NCBI GenBank assembly: GCA_024399655.1
Contig: JAKSNP010000002.1
Span: forward strand, 142,915-206,914
Direction: 5' to 3'
Source: Paludibacteraceae bacterium
Lineage (GTDB): Bacteria > Bacteroidota > Bacteroidia > Bacteroidales > Paludibacteraceae
DNA: 64,000 nt
Shown: piece by piece, positions 52,981-61,272 of the stretch
How the letters are laid out: every line of letters begins with the position of its first letter
Numbering within the stretch: the first letter of the stretch is position 1
Program-made: the position numbers and the translations under genes
The notes under the pieces: generated by a model
What the model saw: the letters and a program-made list of their open reading frames with translations, nothing else
Told to the model about the DNA's origin: nothing
The model's database searches: none

Positions 52981-54417
52981 TTATCCTACGGTTCCTTCCA
53001 GACTCACCTGCAGCAACTTTTGGGCTTCAACTGCAAATTCCATCGGCAATTTTTCCATCACTTCTTTCGCATAGCCGTTCACAATCAAACCTACGGCGTC
53101 TTCCAGTCCGATACCGCGTTGCTGGCAATAGAAAAGCTGGTCCTCGTTGATCTTGCTCGTCGTCGCTTCGTGTTCGATCGTGGCGGTGGGGTTGGCTATC
53201 TGCATGTCGGGGAATGTGTGTGCGCCGCATTGATCCCCCAGCAAAAGCGAATCGCATTGGCTGTAATTGCGCACGTTATCCGCACCGGGTACCACTTTTA
53301 CCAGACCTCTGTAACTGTTTTCCGAATGACCCGCGCTTATGCCTTTGGATATGATGCGCGAACGCGTGTTCTTGCCTATATGGATCATCTTCGTTCCGGT
53401 GTCGGCCTGCTGGTAGTTGTTGGTCACGGCCACCGAATAGAATTCCGCCGTCGAATTGTCGCCTTTGAGGATGCAGCTCGGATATTTCCAGGTGATGGCG
53501 CTACCGGTTTCCACTTGAGTCCAGCTCAAACGGGCGTTTTCGTAGGTGATGCCGCGTTTGGTGACGAAATTATAGATGCCTCCCTTGCCCTCTTTATCGC
53601 CCGGATACCAGTTCTGTACCGTCGAATATTTCACTTCCGCGTCTTTTTTCACCACTATTTCCACGATGGCGGCATGCAGCTGGTTTTCGTCACGCATTGG
53701 TGCGGTACAACCTTCCAGATAACTCAGGTAGGCACCTTCGTCGGCTATCAGAAGCGTGCGCTCGAATTGACCCGTATTGCCTGCGTTGATGCGGAAATAG
53801 GTGCTCAGTTCCATCGGGCAACGGACACCTTGGGGGATATATACGAAACTGCCGTCCGAGAATACGGCCGAATTGAGGGCGGCATAGAAATTGTCGTTAT
53901 ACGGAACCACGCTCCCCAAATGCTCTTTCACCAGTTCCGGATATTCTTTCACCGCTTCTGATATCGAGCAGAAGATAATTCCTTGTTTGGCCAGTGTTTC
54001 GCGGAAGGTGGTTTTCACGCTTACCGAATCCAAAACGGCGTCAACTGCCATATTGCCGGCCAACGCGGCACGTTCTTCCAACGGAATACCCAACTTGTCG
54101 AAAGTCTTTTGAATCTCGGGGTCGATCTCTTTTTCCTTGCCGTCGTTTTTCTTGGTTTCGGGGGCGGCATAATAGGATATGGCTTGAAAATCAATCTCAG
54201 GAATACGCAGATGAGCCCAAGTGGGAACGGGCATGCTTTGCCATTTTCGGAAGGCTTTCAACCTGAATTCCAGAAGCCATTCCGGTTCTTCTTTCTTCGC
54301 CGATATCAGGCGGATGATATCTTCGTTCAGACCGCGAGGGATAATGTCGGTCTTCACGTCGGTGGTGAAGCCGTACTTGTACTCCTGTCGGGTTATATCT
54401 TCAATTACGTTTTCCAT
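52981..54417 (-). CDS. sufB: SufB, Fe-S cluster assembly scaffold
   Basis: Part of the SufBCD scaffold for iron-sulfur cluster assembly. The beta-helical core is clear ([42 protein letters not shown]), and the invariant C-terminal cysteine region [19 protein letters not shown] is present. Length 478 from the ATG at 54417 is normal. In Bacteroidales sufB is normally followed by sufC and sufD. Here the next gene downstream is the initiator tRNA, so sufC and sufD must be elsewhere. No promoter was recognised upstream; it may be read through from tRNA-Cys. Confidence 0.96.
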   Translation of the reverse strand: MENVIEDITRQEYKYGFTTDVKTDIIPRGLNEDIIRLISAKKEEPEWLLEFRLKAFRKWQSMPVPTWAHLRIPEIDFQAISYYAAPETKKNDGKEKEIDPEIQKTFDKLGIPLEERAALAGNMAVDAVLDSVSVKTTFRETLAKQGIIFCSISEAVKEYPELVKEHLGSVVPYNDNFYAALNSAVFSDGSFVYIPQGVRCPMELSTYFRINAGNTGQFERTLLIADEGAYLSYLEGCTAPMRDENQLHAAIVEIVVKKDAEVKYSTVQNWYPGDKEGKGGIYNFVTKRGITYENARLSWTQVETGSAITWKYPSCILKGDNSTAEFYSVAVTNNYQQADTGTKMIHIGKNTRSRIISKGISAGHSENSYRGLVKVVPGADNVRNYSQCDSLLLGDQCGAHTFPDMQIANPTATIEHEATTSKINEDQLFYCQQRGIGLEDAVGLIVNGYAKEVMEKLPMEFAVEAQKLLQVSLEGTVG

Positions 54418-54481
54418 CTTTGTTGTAGTGCGGCGTTTATTTTCAGCTCTTACGGTATATCCTCCGCAACGATTCAATCAT

Positions 54482-54510
54482 AAAAAATGCCGCCTTTTTG
54501 GGCGGCATTT
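54482..54510 (-). terminator. Terminator after tRNA-Cys
   Basis: AAATGCCGCC (54485-54494) pairs with GGCGGCATTT (54501-54510) and a T run follows on the minus strand. It lies five bases after the tRNA. Confidence 0.88.
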
Positions 54511-54514
54511 CGGG

Positions 54515-54585
54515 AGGTCGGTAGCAGATTCGAACCGCTGTCCCCGGTTTTGCAGACCGGTCCCTAACCACTCGGGCAACCGACC
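54515..54585 (-). tRNA. tRNA-Cys (anticodon GCA)
   Basis: Acceptor arm GGTCGGT/ACCGACC with discriminator T (U73), which is typical for tRNA-Cys. The anticodon stem CCGGT/ACCGG encloses CTGCAAA. The T-loop is GGTTCGAATCT. CCA is not encoded. Confidence 0.95.
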
Positions 54586-54603
54586 ATTTTTTGAAATCGG
54601 GTG

Positions 54604-54635
54604 CAAAGATACTGCTTTTTTTTGATATGACCAAA
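54604..54635 (-). promoter_or_regulatory. Promoter of tRNA-Cys
   Basis: On the minus strand TTTG (54632-54635), spacer GTCATATCAAAAAAAAGCAG, TATCTTTG (54604-54611). Confidence 0.85.
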
Positions 54636-54653
54636 TTTTTTTGCAAAAAAAGT

Positions 54654-55904
54654 TTATTCTACCTGCAAAACCAGTCCTTTTAGGTATTCTCCTTCGGGAT
54701 GATAGATGTTGATTGGGTGATCTTGCGGTTGGTGCAATTGATGCAGTATCCTCACTTTTCTTCCCACTTGAGCCGCTGCGGAAAATACAGCAAGACGGAA
54801 CATTTCCTTGTCGATGGCCTGTGAGCACGAGAAGGTGAATAGGATTCCGCCTTTCCTTACCGCTTCAATGCCTTTCGCGTTCAGACGTTGATAGCCGCGA
54901 AGCGCATTTTTGATCGCGTCACGATGTTTGGCGAAGGCGGGAGGGTCTAATATGATAAGGTCGTACTTGTCTTTCGTTTCGGCCATATACTCGAAGGCCT
55001 CACGGGCGTAGGCGTGATGATGATTGGCATCGGGGAAATTGTGTTCCACGTTGCGTTTCACCAGTTCCACCGCTTTTTCGCTCACATCCACCGAATCCAC
55101 GCTTTTGGCGCCTCCGCGAAGGGCGTATAGCGAAAATCCACCGGTGTAGCAGAACATGTTGAGCACGTCTTTTCCCTGTGCATAGCGTTCCAACAGCATT
55201 CGGTTTTCGCGTTGGTCCACAAAAAATCCGGTCTTTTGCCCGTTCAGCCAGTCGATACGGAAGTCCAATCCGTTTTCGGTAGCCCAGAATTCCTTTGTGT
55301 CTTGGATGTCGTCGGCATCGCCGGGAATCAGCCAACCCGTCTTGCTCCCTTCTATCTCGGCTTTGTAGGGTAGCGTGTCGTCTGACTTGTAATACACCTT
55401 TTCCACTTCGTCCACCTCGTCCACGATGGCTTGGGCTATCTGTTCACGCATCAGGTGCATGCCGATGGAGTGCGCTTGCACAACGGCCGTTTCGGCATAG
55501 ATATCCACTATCAATCCGGGAAGAAAATCCCCTTCGCCGTGTATCAGACGGTAAGTGTTGTTGATACGCGGGTCTTGCGACGAGGAAATACGGTCGGGAT
55601 AACGTACAAGGCCCAAACTCCGCCTCACTTGATAGGCGGCACGGATTCGGTCGTTCCAGAAACGGGCGGAAAGGCGGTCGCTGCCGAATTCCAATATGCG
55701 GACGGCTATGCTCCCTATCTGCCAATGTCCTACGCCCAAAATCCTTTGGTCGCTACCCACCACGCGCACCAATTCGCCTTCCTGAGGCTGGTCGTAGGGG
55801 TAATTCTTGTCAAGGGTTATCTTGCTGATAGCGCCCGAAAACACCCAGGGATGTTGACGCAGAAGTGATTCTTCTTTCTTCGGTTTCAGTTGAATGGTTG
55901 TCAT
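54654..55904 (-). CDS. rlmI: Class I SAM-dependent rRNA methyltransferase, RlmI type
   Basis: Predicted to methylate a cytosine of 23S rRNA (m5C, position 1962 in E. coli). An N-terminal PUA domain (residues 1-75, LKPKKEESLLRQHPWVFSGAI) is followed by an EEHEE-like region (RLIHGEGDFLPGLIVDIY) and the methyltransferase domain. SAM-binding LNMFCYTGGFSLYALRGGA, catalytic-side LIILDPPAFAKHRD and the cysteine segment LFTFSCSQAID are visible. Length 416. It sits 29 bases after the exonuclease gene. Confidence 0.92.
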   Translation of the reverse strand: MTTIQLKPKKEESLLRQHPWVFSGAISKITLDKNYPYDQPQEGELVRVVGSDQRILGVGHWQIGSIAVRILEFGSDRLSARFWNDRIRAAYQVRRSLGLVRYPDRISSSQDPRINNTYRLIHGEGDFLPGLIVDIYAETAVVQAHSIGMHLMREQIAQAIVDEVDEVEKVYYKSDDTLPYKAEIEGSKTGWLIPGDADDIQDTKEFWATENGLDFRIDWLNGQKTGFFVDQRENRMLLERYAQGKDVLNMFCYTGGFSLYALRGGAKSVDSVDVSEKAVELVKRNVEHNFPDANHHHAYAREAFEYMAETKDKYDLIILDPPAFAKHRDAIKNALRGYQRLNAKGIEAVRKGGILFTFSCSQAIDKEMFRLAVFSAAAQVGRKVRILHQLHQPQDHPINIYHPEGEYLKGLVLQVE

Positions 55905-55933
55905 ATGGACGGAGTGGGATTGGGTCTGTTTCT

Positions 55934-56680
55934 TTATTGACCGTTGGCGGTTGATGCGGGTTGCTCCGAGGAGGTGTCGCCCTGTCCTTCCTGTTGCATT
56001 TGCGCGGCACGGGCGGCCATCACTTCCTGCTGGTGCTGTTGCTGTTTTTCAAGGTCGGCACGGCGAATGGCTTCCGCCTCTTTCTTCGGGAGGGGCTGAG
56101 TTTTCATCAACTCCTTATATATCATAAGCGTAGCCCATGCGTCCGTGCTCGCGTAGCGCGCCTGCTCGGGCGTGAGATGCGAATTCTCCCAATTGGTCAA
56201 CTGCTGCGCCTTGCTTATCTTCTTGCCGAAACAGATGGCGAACATCTTCTGCAAACCCATATCCAGTATGCCGTAACGGATACCTATCGATTGCAGATCA
56301 ACGCAATTCTTCGGCTCGAAATTACGTCGTCTTCTCAACCCGTGAAGGTCATCTTTGAAGGCCAGACCCACTTTGCAGATCTGTGGGTTGGCGAACACCT
56401 CGCACAATTCCTTCGGCATGCCTACATGCGTCAGACGGAATAGATAGCAGCGCTCTTCCGACGAAACCTGTACCAGCGCCGTCGGATAATGTACCCCGCG
56501 GGTGAAACTCGGTCTGGCTTCCGTGTCCACACCCAGAATGCGGCGCGTTTGCAGGTATGCCACGGCTGCTTCCACTTGCTCCGGCCGGTCGATCACTTGC
56601 ACTTCCCCTTCAAAACCTACTACGGGCAGAGTCTGGATTTGCTCTTTGCTTATGCGGTGTATGAATTGATTTTCTTTCAT
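55934..56680 (-). CDS. 3'-5' exonuclease domain protein (RNase D-like)
   Basis: From the ATG at 56680 (248 residues). The DEDD exonuclease motifs are present: ILGVDTEARPSF with the first Asp and Glu, VGLAFKDDLHGL with the second Asp, and YASTDAWATLMIY with the final Tyr/Asp. No HRDC domain follows, so it is shorter than RNase D; similar short proteins are common in Bacteroidota. The last 45 residues are a Gln/Ala/Glu-rich tail. First gene of a pair with the methyltransferase, which suggests a role in RNA maturation. Frames starting further upstream overlap the promoter. Confidence 0.88.
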   Translation of the reverse strand: MKENQFIHRISKEQIQTLPVVGFEGEVQVIDRPEQVEAAVAYLQTRRILGVDTEARPSFTRGVHYPTALVQVSSEERCYLFRLTHVGMPKELCEVFANPQICKVGLAFKDDLHGLRRRRNFEPKNCVDLQSIGIRYGILDMGLQKMFAICFGKKISKAQQLTNWENSHLTPEQARYASTDAWATLMIYKELMKTQPLPKKEAEAIRRADLEKQQQHQQEVMAARAAQMQQEGQGDTSSEQPASTANGQ

Positions 56681-56698
56681 CGTTTTCGTTTCAGACTG

Positions 56699-56730
56699 CA
56701 AAAGTACTATTTTTTTTGCGAATGTCCAAA
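56699..56730 (-). promoter_or_regulatory. Promoter of the exonuclease-rlmI pair
   Basis: On the minus strand TTTG (56727-56730), a 20-base spacer with eight A, TACTTTTG (56699-56706), 18 bases before the ATG. Confidence 0.8.
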
Positions 56731-56793
56731 TCATAGGAGCATAAATTTCTTTTTTTTCTACAAATACCCTCGGTTCTATCCCTATTGTCCACT

Positions 56794-56859
56794 CACTATC
56801 TTCCTGCTGTCTTCTCACTATCTTCCTGCTGTCTTCTCGCTATCTTCCTGCTGTTTCTT
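56794..56859. repeat. 22-base tandem repeat, three units
   Basis: Two identical units (56794-56815, 56816-56837) and a third with three differences (56838-56859), core CACTATCTTCCTGCTGTC. The unit is twice 11 bases, and the array runs without a gap into dispersed repeat C. Confidence 0.85.
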
Positions 56860-56935
56860 CCCTGTCTTTGTCGAGACCTAAACGTAACCTAAACGTAACA
56901 TAAACCTAACGTCAGCGATACATCAAGCACCCCCA
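56860..56935 (+). repeat. Dispersed intergenic repeat, copy C (partial, about 75 bases)
   Basis: The first 64 bases match copy B with two differences, including three 11-base units (56879-56911). The second half of the element seen in copies A and B is missing. Confidence 0.82.
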
Positions 56936-56989
56936 CTTTTACATTTTGTCTACAAATTGTGCAAATTTTCATTATTTTTTAGTCAATTA

Positions 56990-57021
56990 TTTGTATAATT
57001 GAAAAAAAAGATGTACTTTTG
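56990..57021 (+). promoter_or_regulatory. Promoter of the ZU5/Ig-like lipoprotein gene
   Basis: TTTG (56990-56993), a 20-base spacer with eight A, TACTTTTG (57014-57021). Confidence 0.8.
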
Positions 57022-57082
57022 CAGCCTGAATCGTTTTTTATTTAACAGTCTCGATATTTAAGGGACATTAGTGAGAGGGAAA

Positions 57083-58948
57083 ATGAAGAATAGCAACCTG
57101 TTGCGTATGAAACACATCCTGCTGTTCAGTATGATTATTATTGGAATGCTGACTGGATGTAAGGAAGAGATAGATCCTGTGGTCGCTTCAGTTAAGATAA
57201 CGGCCGAAGGAGGGGTGTATAACCTGAAGAATGGTGTTTCTCTTGTTGTACCTGATGGCGCTGTTGATCAGGAGGTGGAGATACAGGTGGAGTACTTCGA
57301 TGCCCCATCTGCTACCGATATCACCTCGCCTGTTCCGGGCGATTTACAGGGAGGTGTACGTTTCTCTCCCGAAGGGTTGGTATTCAACAAACCCGTTGAG
57401 GTTCGCATGAAGTCCTCCCTCCCGCTCAATAATGGTGACACCTCTGCTATCATGCTGTGGGTTCCCGCTGAGAAAGCATTCTATATCACAGATTTCGGTA
57501 TATATAAGGATGGCTGTATCAACTTCACGGTAGAGCACTTCAGCCACTATCTGTCAATAGGCAATGAGTGGCAGATGCTATTCGACCTGTTTGACGGCTA
57601 CATCAATCTCTACATGACAGAGGGCAACGCTACGGAACAGCAACTGAATGATGGCTGCGACCGTTTCCTCAGGAAATGCTTGGACGAAGACCTCGACTTC
57701 AAAAACCTGAAGGTAGTGGAAACATACGAAGGCGGCAACCCGCAAGTGGCCAGTCTTACCACGTGCGGCTACACGGGGATTTACTTTTACCAGGCTCCCG
57801 GTGCATCTACTCTGAAAGGTGAAGCCCACTACAAAGGGCACTCTGAGATTCAGTATTCCCTGAATATGTTTGACGAATATGCCACCGAGCATTTGAAAGA
57901 TGAAAAAGGTGTTTCGGCGTCCGCCATTCGCGGCAGGTCGATATACATATTCCTCCAACCATGTCAGTTTGATTTGACTGGCAAAGCCGACAAGTCCACC
58001 ATCAAGAAGAACGAAACGACTACGGTTCACTTCCTGGCATCTTGCGACGGCAGCCCGCTTCCGGGACATAAAGTGAAATTCAATCACGTAGGTGACATCA
58101 AACTTGACGCGGAAGATGCCGTCACCGATAACAATGGACAGGTTAGTGTCAAAGTCACCGCGTTGGCCAGCGAAGGAATTGCCGCTGTGTTGGCTACGGC
58201 TGCCAATCCCGCCGACCCTTCAATCACCGTGGATTGTCAGGTGGAGATTCTGCTGGATGATTCGAAGCCGGTGGATCGTTATCAGACGGATATTGAAGAA
58301 ATCATTCAAATAACGGCAAGGCCCAACCAATATGCTGATATATCCGTCAAGACTACCGTCAAATGGCACATGCAAAATGGAAAATATATCTACGACGATG
58401 TGAAGATAACCGAAGTTTCACCGCTCGCTGAAATTCCTGATTCCATTGAGGAAGTCTCCAACACTACCGCTAATGGGTCGTTCACCAAACATGAACGTGT
58501 TATCCAAACTAAAATTGAACCGATAAGTGGTGGATATACGCTGAATATTGACAATTCGAACGGAAAAATTACCAATCCACCGGTACTTTTTACGGTGGTG
58601 ACCACCGACCATGAAGAGGAAGAATCCAACATGGTTACATCCAATTATTGGCGACTTGGCAATAGTAACGTGACGACACAGACACAATACTTCTCTGGAG
58701 ATAAATTGATGGTGCTGAAGTATGAGGGGACGGAAGTCTACGATGATTTGAATAGCGAGAACACTACTACTGGTGTCTGCTATGGCATTTGCGGACTCAC
58801 CGTCAAAGGACATACGACAGTTTCTGAAGAAATACATGTCTCCTCCAGCAACGAGTATGAGAATATGGACAGAAACGACTCATACGAATATGACGAAACA
58901 GGAACTACTGTCTACTCTAAAGCTACAACCAGGAAAGTGACTGATTGA
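57083..58948 (+). CDS. Lipoprotein with ZU5-like and Ig-like domains
   Basis: Cell-surface or periplasmic lipoprotein of 621 residues from the ATG at 57083; a later ATG (57107) is also possible. The lipobox is GMLTGCKEE. A ZU5-like domain follows (about residues 35-150) with GGVYNLKNGVSLVVPDGAVDQEVEIQV and VRFSPEGLVFNKPVEVRM. A middle region of about 130 residues has no known motif. An invasin/Big-type Ig-like domain (about 295-390) contains the typical LPGHKVKF and TDNNGQVSVKVTALASEG. The last 230 residues are Thr/Ser/Asp-rich and unrecognised. No catalytic motif; probably a surface structural or adhesive protein. Confidence 0.78.
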   Translation: MKNSNLLRMKHILLFSMIIIGMLTGCKEEIDPVVASVKITAEGGVYNLKNGVSLVVPDGAVDQEVEIQVEYFDAPSATDITSPVPGDLQGGVRFSPEGLVFNKPVEVRMKSSLPLNNGDTSAIMLWVPAEKAFYITDFGIYKDGCINFTVEHFSHYLSIGNEWQMLFDLFDGYINLYMTEGNATEQQLNDGCDRFLRKCLDEDLDFKNLKVVETYEGGNPQVASLTTCGYTGIYFYQAPGASTLKGEAHYKGHSEIQYSLNMFDEYATEHLKDEKGVSASAIRGRSIYIFLQPCQFDLTGKADKSTIKKNETTTVHFLASCDGSPLPGHKVKFNHVGDIKLDAEDAVTDNNGQVSVKVTALASEGIAAVLATAANPADPSITVDCQVEILLDDSKPVDRYQTDIEEIIQITARPNQYADISVKTTVKWHMQNGKYIYDDVKITEVSPLAEIPDSIEEVSNTTANGSFTKHERVIQTKIEPISGGYTLNIDNSNGKITNPPVLFTVVTTDHEEEESNMVTSNYWRLGNSNVTTQTQYFSGDKLMVLKYEGTEVYDDLNSENTTTGVCYGICGLTVKGHTTVSEEIHVSSSNEYENMDRNDSYEYDETGTTVYSKATTRKVTD

Positions 58949-59048
58949 ATCTGACAACTTATCATAATTGCGTTACGATACTCCGTTGGATTTTTATGGG
59001 GACAGTAATGAAATGTATTAAAAAAATTGAAAACAAAATAAATAAGGT

Positions 59049-61202
59049 ATGAAAAAAATCTCTCTTCTTTTCTTAAGTCTGGTGCTTTCTGTTAGCGCCG
59101 CTTTGGCTGATGTGGTTGTAGATGGTATCAATTATCGTGTGGTTCCGTCTTCCGGCAAATTGGCTAATGTCGTGGACTATTGTGGTTATGTCATCGGCGC
59201 AGCCCAAACGGCAACCGTTGATATTCCCGGTGCCGTTTTTTATACACATACTTTGTCCGGTTCTTCCAGACAGGTCACCGATACGTTCCTGGTGATTGGT
59301 ATCGACCCCTGTGCTTTCAAGGGAAAAACGATTTCGCGTGTCACTATTCCTTCATCCGTTATCTCGATTGGCGACAGCGCCTTCTATGGCTGCAGTTTCC
59401 TTTCCGATGTCACTATCGCTCAAGCCACATCTCAGGAAATGACGGCTCTCGGGGTCGGATTGAGAAAAATCGGAGTGAGAGCTTTCGCTTATTGTACCGA
59501 CCTTGAAAGCATCTCCCTTCCTACATCGCTTTCTTCTATCGATGATTACGCTTTCTACGCTTCAGGCCTTGTCTCTGCTGATATCCCTGCCGATATGATC
59601 GGAACACACCTGTTCGACAATTGCACTTCCTTGACTTCGGCCACGTTCCCCTCGGGGCGTACATGTATTCCTGACTATACATTCTATAATTGCTCCTCCT
59701 TGACACAATATACAATTCCTGCCAACGTCGAAGAAATTGGTGCTTATGCCTTCGCCAAATCCGGACTTACTTCCCTCAACGTTCCCGCCAAAGTTACCCA
59801 AATGGGCGTTTCGGCTTTCTTCAATTGCACTTCCCTGACTTCCGTCACTTTGGGAACGGGTATCACGTATCTCAATCCCAATACCTTCCTGTCTTGCAAA
59901 AATCTGACCACCGTCATTCTCCCTTCCACGCTCGTTACTATCCAACGGAGCGTATTCGAGAATTGTTCCGCCCTACAGACTATCGTCTTGCCCAATAGCG
60001 TTACCACGCTCCGTGAAAAGGTGTTCAAAGACTGCACTTCCCTCCTTACCGTTACACTTTCCTCCAATATTACCACCTTGCCTCACCACCTCTTCCAGAA
60101 TTGCACCTCTCTCTATAGCGTTTCGATGCCAGCGGCTCTCACCGCTATCGAGGACTCCGCTTTCTATTCTTGTTCCAAGCTCACCGAATTCCGCATGCCC
60201 GCTACCGTGCAGACAATCGGTTCCGGGGCTTTTGAAGCTTGCAGCAAATTGCAGGACCTTTATATCACCGATCTCGCCGCCTGGTGCAATGTCGACTTGC
60301 AAGGCAACAATATCGGCACGCTTCCTTATGGTACGGTGGGCGCTTCTAATATCTTCTCTACGGGCGGTACCGCTAATCCTTCACGACTCTATCTCAACGA
60401 CCAACTCGTTACCGACCTCGTCATTCCCGAAGGCGTTACGCGAATCAACCCCTTGGTCTTTGCTGCCAATTCCACTATCCTTTCGGTTTCATTCCCGCAA
60501 TCACTCCGGTCTATCGGTGCTGGTGCGTTCGAAGGAACCGTCAGCTTGTCCGAATTGAATATCCCCGAAGGCGTTACTGTTGTTGAAGAAGCCGCATTTT
60601 CTTGCATTCCCGCTCTGCATAAAGTTACCCTCCCGAGCACCTTGGATTCTATCGGCAAAGACGTGTTCACCCTTACCGCTGCTGTGGATACCCTTATTTG
60701 CTATGCTGCCGTTCCCCCCGTTTGCGCCGACTCCACTTCTTTCTTCAGCAGCTTGTTCAATACGCCCGTGGGCCTCTCGCATGATGTCACACTTTTCGTT
60801 CATACACGCAGCCTGCAGGCCTATCAGACGGCTGATGTCTGGAGCCTCTTCAATAATTACATCGGTTTGGAGGAATTCTTCACGATCACCGTACTGAGCT
60901 CCGACGAAAGTGTCGGTTCCGTTGACGGAGGTGGCGAATACTGCGACGGCGAAACGGCCACCATTTCCGCTACACCGGTCGATGGTTACCGATTCGTGAA
61001 ATGGAACGACGGCAACACCGACAACCCGCGTCAGGTGCTCGTTTCCGAAGACAAAACCTATATCGCCAACTTCGAACTGATTCCCGAGGCTCTTGACGAT
61101 ATGGCAGGCGACGCTCCTGCGGCTCTCAAAGTGCTCCGGGATGGCAAACTCGTCATCATACGCAACGGCGAAGCATTCGACGCTACCGGCGCTCGTCTCT
61201 GA
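59049..61202 (+). CDS. BspA-like leucine-rich-repeat surface protein with T9SS-like C-terminal tail
   Basis: Signal peptide (MKKISLLFLSLVLSVSAALA), then about 20 LRR_5 repeats of roughly 23 residues through residue 600 (for example IGDSAFYGCSFLSDVTI and LTAIEDSAFYSCSKLTEFRMP). A short module with DGYRFVKWNDGNTDNP (residues about 630-680) resembles InlB B-type repeats. The protein ends KVLRDGKLVIIRNGEAFDATGARL-like, the form of short C-terminal sorting tails of the type IX system. BspA-type proteins mediate attachment. A 120-base sample has about 48% GC against about 40% in a sample of the 16-kb gene. It follows the ZU5 lipoprotein by 100 bases. Confidence 0.88.
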   Translation: MKKISLLFLSLVLSVSAALADVVVDGINYRVVPSSGKLANVVDYCGYVIGAAQTATVDIPGAVFYTHTLSGSSRQVTDTFLVIGIDPCAFKGKTISRVTIPSSVISIGDSAFYGCSFLSDVTIAQATSQEMTALGVGLRKIGVRAFAYCTDLESISLPTSLSSIDDYAFYASGLVSADIPADMIGTHLFDNCTSLTSATFPSGRTCIPDYTFYNCSSLTQYTIPANVEEIGAYAFAKSGLTSLNVPAKVTQMGVSAFFNCTSLTSVTLGTGITYLNPNTFLSCKNLTTVILPSTLVTIQRSVFENCSALQTIVLPNSVTTLREKVFKDCTSLLTVTLSSNITTLPHHLFQNCTSLYSVSMPAALTAIEDSAFYSCSKLTEFRMPATVQTIGSGAFEACSKLQDLYITDLAAWCNVDLQGNNIGTLPYGTVGASNIFSTGGTANPSRLYLNDQLVTDLVIPEGVTRINPLVFAANSTILSVSFPQSLRSIGAGAFEGTVSLSELNIPEGVTVVEEAAFSCIPALHKVTLPSTLDSIGKDVFTLTAAVDTLICYAAVPPVCADSTSFFSSLFNTPVGLSHDVTLFVHTRSLQAYQTADVWSLFNNYIGLEEFFTITVLSSDESVGSVDGGGEYCDGETATISATPVDGYRFVKWNDGNTDNPRQVLVSEDKTYIANFELIPEALDDMAGDAPAALKVLRDGKLVIIRNGEAFDATGARL

Positions 61203-61272
61203 TAACGCCACAACGGCATTTTCCTTTTTGTGAGTTAACTAACCCTATATATTAACTTTAATTCTTTTCTGT

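Larger units (their letters stand above)
56681..57082. other. Divergent intergenic region between the exonuclease and ZU5 lipoprotein genes
   Basis: These 402 bases hold the exonuclease promoter, a 22-base triple repeat, dispersed repeat copy C and the promoter of the lipoprotein gene. Confidence 0.65.

Noticed and set aside
52933-53961. 342-codon frame antisense to sufB
   Set aside because: Shadow of sufB; no recognisable domain and it includes non-coding DNA at its start.
56794-56859. Possible CRISPR array
   Set aside because: The 22-base units are directly adjacent without unique spacers, and no cas genes are in the window.
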